64,000 nt of DNA from Thiobacillus sp. 65-29 (GCA_001899775.1 MKWN01000055.1:13090-77089); one strand, 5' to 3'. Positions 20,196 through 29,365 are shown, numbered from the stretch's first letter. Numbers and translations are program-made. The notes: generated from the sequence alone by a model not told the origin.

Positions 20196-21893
20196 ATGGA
20201 ACGGCGCAAGAAACTCCGCATGGGCGAGACCCTGATCGCACAGGGCCTCATTACCGTCGACCAGCTGCGCATCGGCCTCAAGGAGCAGAAAACTACCGGC
20301 CTGCCGATCGGCCGCCAACTGGTCGCGCTGGGCTTCATGACCGAGGCGGTACTGCGCGACCAGCTGGCCAACGCACTGGGCAGCCAGGGTATCGACCTCA
20401 CCCAGGTGGTCGCCGACCCCGACGCCTTGCAGCGGGTGCCCGAGGACTTCGCGCGCCGCCATCACCTGCTGCCGATCGCCCACGATGCCGGGCGCAACGT
20501 GCTGACGCTGGCGACCACCGACATGTTCAACGTCGTCGCGCTCGACCAGTTGAAAGCCGCGCTCGGCGGCCAGCTGGAAATCGACACCCTGCTCGCCGGC
20601 GAGGCGCAGCTCCTGGAGTGTATCGACAAGTTCTACGGCTTCGATCTGTCGCTCGACGGCATCCTGCGCGAAATCGAGACCGGCGAGGTCGATTACGCGA
20701 GCCTCAGCCCCGACACCGAGGAGTACACGCAGCCGGTGGTACGCCTGGTCGGTGCGCTGCTCACCGACGCGGTGAAGCGCGAATCGTCCGACATCCACTT
20801 CGAGCCGGAACACGCCTTCCTGCGCATCCGCTACCGCATCGACGGCGTCCTCGAGCAGGTCAGGAGCCTGCACAAGACCTACTGGCCCGGCATCCTGGTG
20901 CGGCTGAAAGTGATGGCCGGCATGAACATCGCCGAGACGCGCGCGCCGCAGGACGGCCGCATGTCGCTGATGCTGAACGGCCGTCCGATCGACTTCCGCG
21001 TATCCAGCCAGCCGGGCATCCACGGCGAGAACGTGGTGCTGCGCATCCTCGACCGCGAAAAATCCATCATGCCGCTGGAGCAGATGGGCTTTACGCAGGA
21101 CGCCCTGCGCGAACTGCAACTGATGATGGCGCGCCCCGAGGGCATCCTCGTCGTCACCGGACCGACGGGCTCAGGAAAGACCACCACGCTGTACTCGATG
21201 CTTTCGCATCTGAACAACGAGACGGTGAACATCATGACGCTGGAGGACCCGGTCGAATACCCGGTCACGCTGATGCGCCAGAGCTCGGTCAACGAGACGA
21301 TCAAGCTCGACTTCGCCAACGGCATCCGCTCCATCATGCGACAGGATCCCGACATTATCCTGGTCGGCGAAATCCGCGACCGCGACACCGCCGAGATGGC
21401 CTTCCGCGCCGCGATGACCGGGCATCAGGTATTCACCACCCTGCACACCAACTCCGCACTCGGCGTGTTTCCGCGCCTCACCGACATCGGCATCCAGCCC
21501 GGCATCCTGTCGGGCAACATCATCGGCGTCGTCGCCCAGCGCCTCGTGCGCAGGTTGTGTCCGCATTGCAAGGAAGCCTATACACCCGATGAGCACGAGG
21601 CGCACATCCTCGGCGCCGACCCCGCTCATCCACCGACCGTCTATCGTCCCGCGGGCTGCCCGGCGTGCGGCCACAAGGGCTACCGCGGACGGCTCGCGCT
21701 GATCGAACTCCTGCGCATGGCCCCCGAACTCGACGAACTCGTCGCCAACCACGCCCCCCTGCCCGACATCCGTCGCGCCGCGCTGGCGCAAGGCTACCGG
21801 CCGCTGGCGGAGGACGGCGTGCAGCGCGTGCTGGACGGCTCGACCTCGCTGGCGGAAGTGGCGCGGGTGGTGGATTTGACGGGGAGGGTGTGA
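20196..21893 (+). CDS. mshE: Pilus assembly ATPase MshE (GspE/PilB family)
   Basis: Hexameric extension ATPase, 565 residues. The N-terminal MshEN domain carries the two RxGxx...L...Q...LG motifs (from MGETLIAQGLI to LVALGFM) that bind c-di-GMP in MshE proteins. Walker A GPTGSGKT is at residues 322-329, the Asp box follows (MTLEDPVEYPV), then Walker B (ILVGEIRDRDTAEMA), the His box (TLHTNSAL) and a tetracysteine zinc site (CPHC...CPAC). Pilus assembly is therefore probably under c-di-GMP control. Confidence 0.95.
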   Translation: MERRKKLRMGETLIAQGLITVDQLRIGLKEQKTTGLPIGRQLVALGFMTEAVLRDQLANALGSQGIDLTQVVADPDALQRVPEDFARRHHLLPIAHDAGRNVLTLATTDMFNVVALDQLKAALGGQLEIDTLLAGEAQLLECIDKFYGFDLSLDGILREIETGEVDYASLSPDTEEYTQPVVRLVGALLTDAVKRESSDIHFEPEHAFLRIRYRIDGVLEQVRSLHKTYWPGILVRLKVMAGMNIAETRAPQDGRMSLMLNGRPIDFRVSSQPGIHGENVVLRILDREKSIMPLEQMGFTQDALRELQLMMARPEGILVVTGPTGSGKTTTLYSMLSHLNNETVNIMTLEDPVEYPVTLMRQSSVNETIKLDFANGIRSIMRQDPDIILVGEIRDRDTAEMAFRAAMTGHQVFTTLHTNSALGVFPRLTDIGIQPGILSGNIIGVVAQRLVRRLCPHCKEAYTPDEHEAHILGADPAHPPTVYRPAGCPACGHKGYRGRLALIELLRMAPELDELVANHAPLPDIRRAALAQGYRPLAEDGVQRVLDGSTSLAEVARVVDLTGRV

Positions 21894-21900
21894 TGACGGG

Positions 21901-22032
21901 TATCAGGGATCAGGATTCAGGGGTCGGGATTCAGGGGATGAGCGGCTGTGCCGCGCTCGATGAATTCATGACGCGCGGCGAAGCCGCACAAAGCCCCCTG
22001 ACCCCCGAATCCTGACCCCTGATCCCTGGATA
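21901..22032. repeat. 132-bp long imperfect inverted repeat between mshE and mshG
   Basis: The left arm (21901-21937) and right arm (21994-22032) are made of repeated ATCAGGGATCAGGATTCAGG-like units and pair almost end to end. The middle holds two smaller hairpins, GAGCGGCTGTGCCGCGCTC and GCGGCGAAGCCGC. The whole fills the gap between the two genes. It looks like an inserted palindromic element and would fold into a large structure in the msh mRNA. Confidence 0.65.
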
Positions 22033-22037
22033 AGGTC

Positions 22038-23243
22038 ATGCCCTTCTTCGACTACCGCGCCATCGACGCCTCCGGACGCACGGTCCGCGGCACGCTGTCG
22101 GCGGTCAACGACGTCGACCTCGAACTGCGCCTCAAGCGCATGGGCCTCGATCTCGTCACGCTCGCGGAGTTGTCGCGCCAATACGCGCCGCGCGGACGCG
22201 AACGCATTACGCGGCGCGACCTCATCACCTTCTGCATCCACATGCGTTACATCACGCGCGCTGGCATCCCGCTGCTCGACGGGCTGCGCGATCTGCGCGA
22301 CAGCATGGACAAACCCGGGTTTCGCGACGTGCTCACCTCGCTGCTGGAAGACCTGGAAGGCGGCAAGGTGTTGTCGCAGGCACTGGCGGCGCATCCGGCG
22401 GTATTCGGCGCGGTGTTCGTGCACAGCGTCAGGGCGGGCGAGCAGACCGGCCTGCTCGATGCGGTGTTCGGCCGGCTCGCGGAAACGCTCAAGTGGCAGG
22501 AGGAAGTCAGCGCGAAAGCGAAGCGGCTGATGATCTACCCGGCGCTGGTGCTGGCGGTGGTGGGTGTGGCGATCATCTTCCTGCTGGTGTACCTGGTGCC
22601 GCAGGTGCTTGCACTGGTGAAGACGATGGGCGTGCAGTTGCCGCTGCCGACTTTGATCCTGATGGCGGTGTCGGATGCGCTGCGCTCGTACTGGCTGCCG
22701 TTCCTGTCGCTGGCTGTCGGCCTCGCTGCAGGGGTGCCATTATGGGCGCGCCGCACCGAGGCGGGGCGCGCGTGGTGGGATCGTATCCAGCTGCGCCTGC
22801 CGGTGCTGGGCCCCATCGTGCAGAAAATCGTGCTGTCGCGCTTTGCCAGCACGTTGGCGATGATGTACCGCTCGGGTGTGACTGTGCTCGACGCCCTGCG
22901 CGCGGGCGAGGCGGTGGCCGGCAACCGTACCGTGGCCGCCGGCATCCGCCGCGCCGCGCAACAGATCGCCGACGGCCACGGCCTGTCCGAGAGCTTCCAG
23001 GCGCAGGGACTGTTCCCGCCACTGGTGATCCGCATGCTGCGCGTCGGTGAAACGACCGGCGCGCTGGACGAGGCACTCGACAACGTGACGTTCTTCTACA
23101 ACCGCGAGGTGCTCGATTCGATCGAAAATGGCCTCAAGGTGCTGGAACCCGCGCTCACCGCCCTGCTCGGCATCGTGCTCGGCGGCATTCTGGTGTCGGT
23201 GCTGCTGCCGATCTACGACCTGATCGGGAACCTGCCGCTATGA
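22038..23243 (+). CDS. mshG: Inner-membrane platform protein MshG (GspF/PilC family)
   Basis: 401 residues with the standard GspF plan: two cytoplasmic helical bundles (about 70-165 and 270-370), each followed by membrane helices (170-190, 215-235, 375-395). The N-terminal FDYRAIDASGRTVRGT box is typical. The platform protein binds MshE and passes subunits to the growing pilus. The stop codon lies within the start of the second MITE-like element. Confidence 0.93.
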   Translation: MPFFDYRAIDASGRTVRGTLSAVNDVDLELRLKRMGLDLVTLAELSRQYAPRGRERITRRDLITFCIHMRYITRAGIPLLDGLRDLRDSMDKPGFRDVLTSLLEDLEGGKVLSQALAAHPAVFGAVFVHSVRAGEQTGLLDAVFGRLAETLKWQEEVSAKAKRLMIYPALVLAVVGVAIIFLLVYLVPQVLALVKTMGVQLPLPTLILMAVSDALRSYWLPFLSLAVGLAAGVPLWARRTEAGRAWWDRIQLRLPVLGPIVQKIVLSRFASTLAMMYRSGVTVLDALRAGEAVAGNRTVAAGIRRAAQQIADGHGLSESFQAQGLFPPLVIRMLRVGETTGALDEALDNVTFFYNREVLDSIENGLKVLEPALTALLGIVLGGILVSVLLPIYDLIGNLPL

Positions 23244-23362
23244 ACCCAAAAAATCCATTGGAACATCCGTACGCAACAAATCAACGGGATGTAGGTCGGG
23301 TTTCAACCCGACATGTCGGGCTGAAACCCGACCTACGGGCTATTGGATAATCCGGAATGAAT
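23240..23362. repeat. MITE-like element 2 with internal REP hairpin
   Basis: The ends are the same as in the element at 17051-17251 (ATGAACCCAAAAAATCCATT on the left, ATTGGATAATCCGG on the right), but with only one hairpin unit (GTAGGTCGGGTTTCAACCCGAC with its complement). It again abuts the stop codon of the upstream msh gene. Confidence 0.7.
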
Positions 23363-23403
23363 ACCCATACCGGCTTCCCCACGCATTTCCGCGCGACCGT
23401 GCC

Positions 23404-24903
23404 ATGCTGAACCGCCAGTTGATCCTGCTCGCCACGCCACGCCATATCGGCATGCTCGACTGGCGTCCCGGGCACCTGCACTGGCTTGGCCAGCATGCGG
23501 CGAATGCCGCCGGGATGGCCACGTTCGCGCAACTCGTCGCGCGGCATGCCCACCTGCCGGCGGTGATCATTGTCGACAGCGTCGACGAGGACTATCGCGG
23601 CGAAGTCCTGCCGCACGTGCAGGGTGCGGCACGCACGGCCCTGGTGGCACGCAAGCTCAAGCAATCGTTCCGCAACGCGCAGTTTGCCGGCGCCTGGCGC
23701 CAGGCACGTGAAACCACGGGCCGCCGCGACGACCGCTATCTCTTCGCCGCGCTGACCGACCACGAGTGGCTGGTGCCCTGGCTCGCGGTGCTGCAGCGCG
23801 AAGGCGTGCCGCTTGCCGGCATCGCGCCGATGGCGATCGCCTGCCAGCACCTGCTCGCCCGCCTGCACGTGGCGGAACCGCATGTCCTGATGGCCTGCCG
23901 GCTGCACGACAGCCTGCGCCTGTCGTACTACCAAGATGGCATGCTGCGCTTCTCGCGCCTCATACCGGGTGAAACGCCGACGCAATTGCGCGGCGAAGCA
24001 GCGGACGAAATCGCCAAGACGCAGCTCTATCTCACGGGCCAGCGCATCCTCCCGCGCGACGCGCGCCTGCACGTGCTGCTGCTCGACCCCACCGCCCAGC
24101 TCGATACGGCATACGCTGCCCTCACGGCCGATCCCGCCTTCAGTGTCCGCCGCATCGAAGTCACCGAACTCGCGCGCACCCTGCACATCCCCGACGACTT
24201 CCTGCTCGCCACGCCCGAGACCGTGCCGCTTGCCGCCATCGCCGGCAAGGCACTGCCGCTCAATCTGGCCCCCACGGCCCTGCTGCAACGACATGTGGAA
24301 TACCGCTGGCGGCGCACCCTGCACGCCGTGGCCGGCTGCGTCGCCCTCGCCGGTCTCGCCGCCACGGCTGTGCTCTGGTTGCGCGCCGAATCCCTCAAGG
24401 ACGACATCTACCAGCTGGACACCCAGACGCGGCAACTCGACGTGCGCTATCAGGCCGTCGCGCGTACCTTCCCGCGTCAGGACATCGCACCGGAGCAGCT
24501 CGCCCTCACCGTCGGCGTCGCACAAGCGCTGGAGCGCCCCGGTCCCGCTGTTCTGGCGTTGATGACGGCGCTCGGCACGGCGCTCGATGGTGCGCCCAAC
24601 GTTGTCCTCGAACAACTGCACTGGGCCGCCGGTGACGCGCTGGCGGATAACACGGCCACGATCCGCATCGACGCCACGCTCGCGTCTTTCGACGGCAACT
24701 ACCGCGCCGCCATGCAGCGCATCGAGCATTTCATGCAGACGCTCGCGAGCGTGCCGTCCCTGCACGCGGTGCAACTGCGCAGCAGTCCGGTCGACACCGG
24801 CCCCGACGCCCGTCTCGCCGGCAAGACACAGGCCGCTGGTGCCGCGCCCGGACAGGCCGTGCGCTTCAGCGTCGACCTGCTGTATCGCGAGGACGCACCA
24901 TGA
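23404..24903 (+). CDS. mshI: MshI-like PilM/PilN (GspL-type) protein
   Basis: The 499-residue protein has an N-terminal actin-like cytoplasmic domain (1-290), a single membrane helix near 305-325 (LHAVAGCVALAGLAATAVLWL), then a coiled segment and a small periplasmic ferredoxin-like domain, as in GspL or a PilM-PilN fusion. It would form the inner-membrane assembly platform with the next two gene products. Sequence is poorly conserved in this family, so MshI is assigned by topology and position. Confidence 0.72.
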   Translation: MLNRQLILLATPRHIGMLDWRPGHLHWLGQHAANAAGMATFAQLVARHAHLPAVIIVDSVDEDYRGEVLPHVQGAARTALVARKLKQSFRNAQFAGAWRQARETTGRRDDRYLFAALTDHEWLVPWLAVLQREGVPLAGIAPMAIACQHLLARLHVAEPHVLMACRLHDSLRLSYYQDGMLRFSRLIPGETPTQLRGEAADEIAKTQLYLTGQRILPRDARLHVLLLDPTAQLDTAYAALTADPAFSVRRIEVTELARTLHIPDDFLLATPETVPLAAIAGKALPLNLAPTALLQRHVEYRWRRTLHAVAGCVALAGLAATAVLWLRAESLKDDIYQLDTQTRQLDVRYQAVARTFPRQDIAPEQLALTVGVAQALERPGPAVLALMTALGTALDGAPNVVLEQLHWAAGDALADNTATIRIDATLASFDGNYRAAMQRIEHFMQTLASVPSLHAVQLRSSPVDTGPDARLAGKTQAAGAAPGQAVRFSVDLLYREDAP

Positions 24904-25499
24904 ACCGGCCGCCAACCGCCGCACTGAAATGGCCGCTGGCCATGGTCGCGGCTGCCGCGCTCCTTGCGGTTCTCGGAATTTCGTGGAGCTGGGATGCAAC
25001 CCGCAGCGCAGCGGCGCTGCATGCGCAGGCGGTGCAAGCGCGCACCGCCGCGGAAACCCGCTTGAGCCACAGCCGCGCGCAGCAGGACCTCATCGCCGCC
25101 CATCTCGCCGATTACGAGGCGCTCGCCGCGCGTGGATTCGTCGGCGCGGAAAACCGCCTGGCCTGGATCGAAGCCGCCCAGGTCGCCGCCCGCGCAAGCG
25201 GCGTTCCCGCACTTGAATACCGACTCGATCCGCGTGCCGACGCCCCATCCGCGCTGGCCCGGGGCCTGCCGCTGAAAGAGACCCGCATGACGCTCGTCCT
25301 CCCGCTGCTGGTCGAAACCGATCTCGCGCGCTTCCTCGCCGCGCTCGAACAGCGCGCGCCGGGCATTCAGCGCGTACGGGGCTGCACCATCACCCGCGGC
25401 GACGACGCGCCCTTCGAGGCCGTCGACCGGCCGCGTCTCAGGGCCGAATGCGAGATACTGTGGTTCACCGTCAGCACACAGCGGGAAAGCGCCCCATGA
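24900..25499 (+). CDS. mshJ: MshJ-like PilO/GspM-type platform protein
   Basis: The 199-residue bitopic protein has an N-terminal helix (about 10-30) followed by a coiled coil (35-75) and a periplasmic alpha/beta domain, the usual PilO/GspM layout. It overlaps the MshI-like gene by four bases and the next gene by four bases, so three platform genes are translationally coupled. No catalytic residues are expected. Confidence 0.68.
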   Translation: MNRPPTAALKWPLAMVAAAALLAVLGISWSWDATRSAAALHAQAVQARTAAETRLSHSRAQQDLIAAHLADYEALAARGFVGAENRLAWIEAAQVAARASGVPALEYRLDPRADAPSALARGLPLKETRMTLVLPLLVETDLARFLAALEQRAPGIQRVRGCTITRGDDAPFEAVDRPRLRAECEILWFTVSTQRESAP

Positions 25500-25873
25500 A
25501 CCCGGCCACCTCCGCCTTGACACTCCTCCTCGTCGTCCTGGTCGCTGGCCCGGCCTGCGCCGCGCCAGGCGCGCCGGGCCGCCTGTTCTATACGCCGGCG
25601 CAACGCGCCGAGCTGGAAGCCGCGCGCGCCCGCGGCGCGCGCGCGGCCGCCACCCCGTCCCAAACCGACGCGGAGACCCCACGGCGCTATGACGGTGTAC
25701 TCATCCGTTCCGACGGCCAGGCCACCCACTGGATCGACGGCAAACCCGCCACCACCGGACCACGCGATCTCCGCCCCGGACAGACCCGCGCCGGTAATAG
25801 GGTGTACGAGCCGTACCAGTTGCTGTCGCCGCAATCCACGCAGTCCGCACCGGTCGAGGGGGCAAGGCCATGA
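25496..25873 (+). CDS. mshK: MshK-like small exported protein
   Basis: A 125-residue secreted protein with a signal peptide (SALTLLLVVLVAGPACA) and a short domain with YDGVLIRSDGQATHWIDGK, resembling the beta-hairpin of GspC/PilP/MshK-type connectors between platform and secretin. The family is small and diverse, so the name rests mostly on location between the MshJ-like gene and a prepilin. It overlaps both neighbours by four bases. Confidence 0.6.
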   Translation: MNPATSALTLLLVVLVAGPACAAPGAPGRLFYTPAQRAELEAARARGARAAATPSQTDAETPRRYDGVLIRSDGQATHWIDGKPATTGPRDLRPGQTRAGNRVYEPYQLLSPQSTQSAPVEGARP

Positions 25874-26745
25874 CGCGCCCGCGCGGCTTCACGCTCATCG
25901 AGCTCGCCATCGTACTGGTCATCATCACGATTCTGATCGGCGGACTGGTCATGCCGTTGACGGCGCAGATCCAGGCGCGACGCATCGCGGAGACGAAGAA
26001 GACGCTGGAGGAGGCGCGCGAGGCGATCATCGGATACGCCATGAACCACACGGTCGCAGGCACATGCCGCTGCGTCTACCTCGCTGACACAACACTCGAT
26101 CCAGACGCATCCACATGCCCCGTTTCGCTATGCCCCGCGACAGGAGCGGCGTCGACCACGCTCACCTTACCCATTGCACGCCATTACCTGCCCTGCCCGG
26201 ACCTCATGGAAAACGATCCGGAGCCGAACCTCGACAATGACGGCGATGGATCGCTCCGCGATCTGAACAACGGTCGCGAGGACCGCTACGCAGCGAGCGG
26301 CAAGATCGGAGAATGCGCCACCCTCTCCGGCAACCTGCCCTGGGTCACGCTCGGCGCGGGCCCGCAGGATGCCTGGGGCAATCGTCTGCGCTACACGGTG
26401 AGCGAAAAGTTCGGGAAGGCGAAAACCGGCTTCGCGAGGACGGACGCCGGCGATATCGAGATATGCAGTTCGAGCACCTGCACGACGCCCGACGTGGCAG
26501 ACCAGGTCGTCGCGGCAATTATTTCCCACGGCCCCAACGGCTGGGGCGCGCGCAGTGTCCACGGCACCCTACTGAAGAATCCCGCCAGCGCGGACGAACT
26601 GGAAAACACCAACGGCGACAACAGGATCGTGAGCCGCTCGCCCACTGCGGCGGATTCATCGTCAGGTGAGTTCGACGATCTGGCCGTCTGGATCTCGGCC
26701 GGTCAACTCAGGGGACGGGTGTGTCCTGCGGGCGGCTGTCCGTAG
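25870..26745 (+). CDS. Type IV prepilin-like protein (minor pilin candidate)
   Basis: 291 residues with a class III signal RPRG/FTLIELAIVLVIITILIGG; cleavage would follow Gly6 and Glu5 of the mature protein is present. The large C-terminal domain has eight or more cysteines (CRCVY, CPVSLCP, CSSSTC, CPAGGCP) that probably form disulfides, plus a Ca-binding-like DNDGDG stretch. Size and cysteines suggest a minor, tip or adhesin-type pilin. Its last 38 bases overlap the convergent kinase gene. Confidence 0.82.
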   Translation: MTRPRGFTLIELAIVLVIITILIGGLVMPLTAQIQARRIAETKKTLEEAREAIIGYAMNHTVAGTCRCVYLADTTLDPDASTCPVSLCPATGAASTTLTLPIARHYLPCPDLMENDPEPNLDNDGDGSLRDLNNGREDRYAASGKIGECATLSGNLPWVTLGAGPQDAWGNRLRYTVSEKFGKAKTGFARTDAGDIEICSSSTCTTPDVADQVVAAIISHGPNGWGARSVHGTLLKNPASADELENTNGDNRIVSRSPTAADSSSGEFDDLAVWISAGQLRGRVCPAGGCP

Positions 26746-28456
26746 CCTGCAAACGAAACGTCACGTGCCCCGCACGGTTCTCCGGCAACTCCAGGCGGAA
26801 CCCCGTCTTCGCCGCCTGCCGCGCCGCCTGATACAGGCCGACCCCCAGCCCGAAGTCGGAGGCCACCGGGCTGAGGAAGAGATTGCGCGCGACATGCTCT
26901 GGTGCCGGCGCGCCGCTGTCGCTCACTTCCAGGCTCACCAGCGGTCCCAGGGACAGGCGCACCGCAACCCGCACGTCGGGTTCGGCCTGGCGTTTGCGCA
27001 AGGCGTTGGTGAGCAGGTTGTCGGCGACGCTGTCGAAGAGATCCTGCGGCAACGGCGTGTCGTCGATCACGCCGTCGGTGGTGAAATCGACGCGGTCGTG
27101 TTCGTAGCGGGTCTTCAGGTTTGCCCACCAGGTTTGCGCGGACACCTGCGCGACATCCATCTCCGCCGGCTGCTTCAGTTTGTCGACGGTCTGCGACAGG
27201 CGTGCCGCCAGTTGCGGCAACTGTCGCTTCATCAGGGCCAGCAGGCGTTCGCTGTCCTCGGGCGTGGAGACATCGGCCGCGGCAAGCAGGGTTTTCATCG
27301 ACTGCAGGATGTTCTTCACGTCATGCGTCAAGCGCGCACCCGTGTCGTGGATCGCCTGGCTGTAGGCCTGTTCGCGCAGGGTCTGCTCGCGCACCTTGGC
27401 GGCGTAGAAATAACCCAGCAGTTGCGACAGCAGGCGCACGTGCAGGGCCAGTGCCGGGGTCAGCGGCCGCGCGCTGTACCAGTAGAGCGCGAGCCCGTGA
27501 AAGCTGTGGTCCACCCGGTGCGCCGCGGGCTCGCCGAAACGCCCCGCGCCACGCGCCGCGCGCCATTCGCCGCCACGGATCCAGTCGAGTTCGTGCAGGT
27601 CGGCGAGCGCGTCGCGCACGAAGGATTCCGGATCGCGCTCGCGCTCTGCAAGGGTCGCCAGTCGCTGTGCCCAGCTCTCGAACGGCAGGCCTACGGACAG
27701 CAGATAGCGCGAGGTCATCTGCCCCAGGCCGGCGAAACCCGCGCGCGGATTCCACAGCCAAGCCAGCGCCAGCAGCAGCACCGCCATGCCGAGGAGCGTC
27801 TGCACCAGCGCCCACGCATAACTCGCCTGCGCCACCGCCACCACGGCGAATACGCCCAGCGCCAGCACGATCACCAGCAGCGAGAGCATCAGGCCGTAGA
27901 CGAAATCCAGCGTCGACGACGCGGCAACCCGCCGCGCGGCCGGCAGGAACAGTACGGCGAGCGGCAGCAACGGCAGGCCGTAGCGCACGGCGGCGCGGAC
28001 TTCGGCGGGCAGTGCGCCGGCCAGCGTCTGCGGCAGCACCCAGGCAAGCAGCAGCCCCAGCAGGTAGGCCAGCGCCAGCAGGTAGGCGAGGCGCTGGCTG
28101 CGCGCAGTCTGCGAAGCCGCCACCGCGCCCACCAGACCGGCAAGAATCGCCAGCCACAGCGCCATCACCCACGCACTTTGCACCACCACCAGCAGCGCCG
28201 CCATGGCGAACACCGGAAGCGCCAGACGCGGCTCGATGCGCGCCTCGCTGCGCACCAGCGGCTGCCACAGCAGGAACAGCCCGTAGTGCGCCAGCAGGAA
28301 GGCACGCGTGATGGTCAGCTCCGCGTCCGTCACCACCGCGACATGCAGCGCGAGAAGCATCAGGGCGAGCCAGCGCCCCGGCGCGACGCCCGCGAGGCGC
28401 GCAGAGAGCGTGGCCAGCCCTGCCCGACGCGCGTGACGTGCGCCCGGTTCAGTCAT
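26708..28456 (-). CDS. Membrane histidine kinase, PrsK-like
   Basis: A 582-residue sensor kinase. The N-terminal half has about eight to nine membrane helices, followed by a degenerate GAF-like region (about 255-365), an H-box LTHDVKN with H378, an N-box DNLLTNAL and a G-box FGLGVGLY. The HDVKN form and topology resemble PrsK kinases of PEP-CTERM systems. It is convergent with the pilus operon and divergent from the second prepilin. The likely partner is the regulator at 14153. An alternative start lies at 28483; neither has a clear ribosome site. Confidence 0.82.
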   Translation of the reverse strand: MTEPGARHARRAGLATLSARLAGVAPGRWLALMLLALHVAVVTDAELTITRAFLLAHYGLFLLWQPLVRSEARIEPRLALPVFAMAALLVVVQSAWVMALWLAILAGLVGAVAASQTARSQRLAYLLALAYLLGLLLAWVLPQTLAGALPAEVRAAVRYGLPLLPLAVLFLPAARRVAASSTLDFVYGLMLSLLVIVLALGVFAVVAVAQASYAWALVQTLLGMAVLLLALAWLWNPRAGFAGLGQMTSRYLLSVGLPFESWAQRLATLAERERDPESFVRDALADLHELDWIRGGEWRAARGAGRFGEPAAHRVDHSFHGLALYWYSARPLTPALALHVRLLSQLLGYFYAAKVREQTLREQAYSQAIHDTGARLTHDVKNILQSMKTLLAAADVSTPEDSERLLALMKRQLPQLAARLSQTVDKLKQPAEMDVAQVSAQTWWANLKTRYEHDRVDFTTDGVIDDTPLPQDLFDSVADNLLTNALRKRQAEPDVRVAVRLSLGPLVSLEVSDSGAPAPEHVARNLFLSPVASDFGLGVGLYQAARQAAKTGFRLELPENRAGHVTFRLQATDSRPQDTPVP

Positions 28457-28642
28457 GGGGAGGACTCGGACAAAGGGATACATCGCAACATGTGCTTGCT
28501 ATCGGCACTCCCGCGGGGAAATGGAGCCCCCGCTGACGGAAGTCCACCACGGATGTCGGTTTTTCGTCAAACACAGGTTGACCCGAGCCGAAGTTCTCTC
28601 GAATATACTTTTGCAATCATACGGTTGCCAGATGCGGCCCGG

Positions 28643-28658
28643 CGGAACGAATCTTGCA
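28643..28658 (+). promoter_or_regulatory. Sigma54 (-24/-12) promoter of the second prepilin
   Basis: CGGAACGAATCTTGCA has GG at 28644-28645 and GC at 28656-28657 with exactly ten bases between, and a perfect TTGCA -12 box; the -24 box keeps GG and ACG. Transcription would begin near 28669, giving a leader of about 28 bases with GGAG at 28684. Pilin genes are often sigma54-driven. Confidence 0.75.
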
Positions 28659-28696
28659 CAATTGTAAAGATGCCAACACAAACGGAGACTTCCGCC

Positions 28697-29365
28697 ATGC
28701 CCCGCATCCGGACACGAAAAAAGCAGTCGGGCTTCACCCTGATCGAGATCGCCATCGTGCTGGTCATCATCGGCCTGCTGCTCGGCGGCATCCTGAAGGG
28801 GCAGGAGCTCATCACCAGCGCACGCGTTCGCAACATCATCGCACAGCTCGATGGCACCAAGGCCGCGTTCTTTGGTTTTCAGGATCGCTACCGCGCCCTA
28901 CCCGGCGACTTCAAGAATGCGACCACGCAGATTGCCGGCGCATCGCAGGATGGAAACGGAAATGGCGTCATCGACGCCACCGAGGCCATTGCGCTGTGGG
29001 ACCATCTTTCGCATGCAGGTTTCATCAACGGCACCTACGTCTACAACGCCACGGAGAGTGCCACCACCACGCCGAGCAACCCCTATGGCGCGCGCCTGCA
29101 ACTGATCAACGATGACGTATACGCGGACGTCGGCACTCCCACGGCCCGCACCAACCTGAAGACGGGCCCCCAGATTCCGGCCGCCATACTCGCTGAAATC
29201 GACCGCAAGATCGATGACGGCAATGCACTGCGCGGTACGGTTCGCTTCTCCGCCTATGCCGCCGGTGGTACCGCTCCCACGGCGGCGAACTGTTACGACA
29301 CGACGACCGGAGAATGGAAGGCCGGCAGCGGCGAAACCAACTGCGGCGCCGCGATCCTGTTCTAA
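28697..29365 (+). CDS. Type IV prepilin / pseudopilin
   Basis: 222 residues with a class III signal: a basic leader, KKQSG/FTLIEIAIVLVIIGLLLG, and Glu5 conserved. The globular domain contains YRALPGDF and DGNGNGVID, typical of MSHA/type II secretion-like pilins with a calcium-type loop, and two C-terminal cysteines. The start at 28697 is preferred over 28670 because GGAG lies nine bases upstream. It stands alone as a monocistronic sigma54 unit and may be the major pilin of this machine. Its end overlaps the antiporter gene by four bases. Confidence 0.85.
   Translation: MPRIRTRKKQSGFTLIEIAIVLVIIGLLLGGILKGQELITSARVRNIIAQLDGTKAAFFGFQDRYRALPGDFKNATTQIAGASQDGNGNGVIDATEAIALWDHLSHAGFINGTYVYNATESATTTPSNPYGARLQLINDDVYADVGTPTARTNLKTGPQIPAAILAEIDRKIDDGNALRGTVRFSAYAAGGTAPTAANCYDTTTGEWKAGSGETNCGAAILF

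Noticed and set aside
26666-28640. Plus-strand frame leading into the prepilin at 28697 (nearly 900 codons in all)
   Set aside because: Only the last 223 codons (from 28697) are real. The upstream part is antisense to the histidine kinase, and the sigma54 promoter lies between them.
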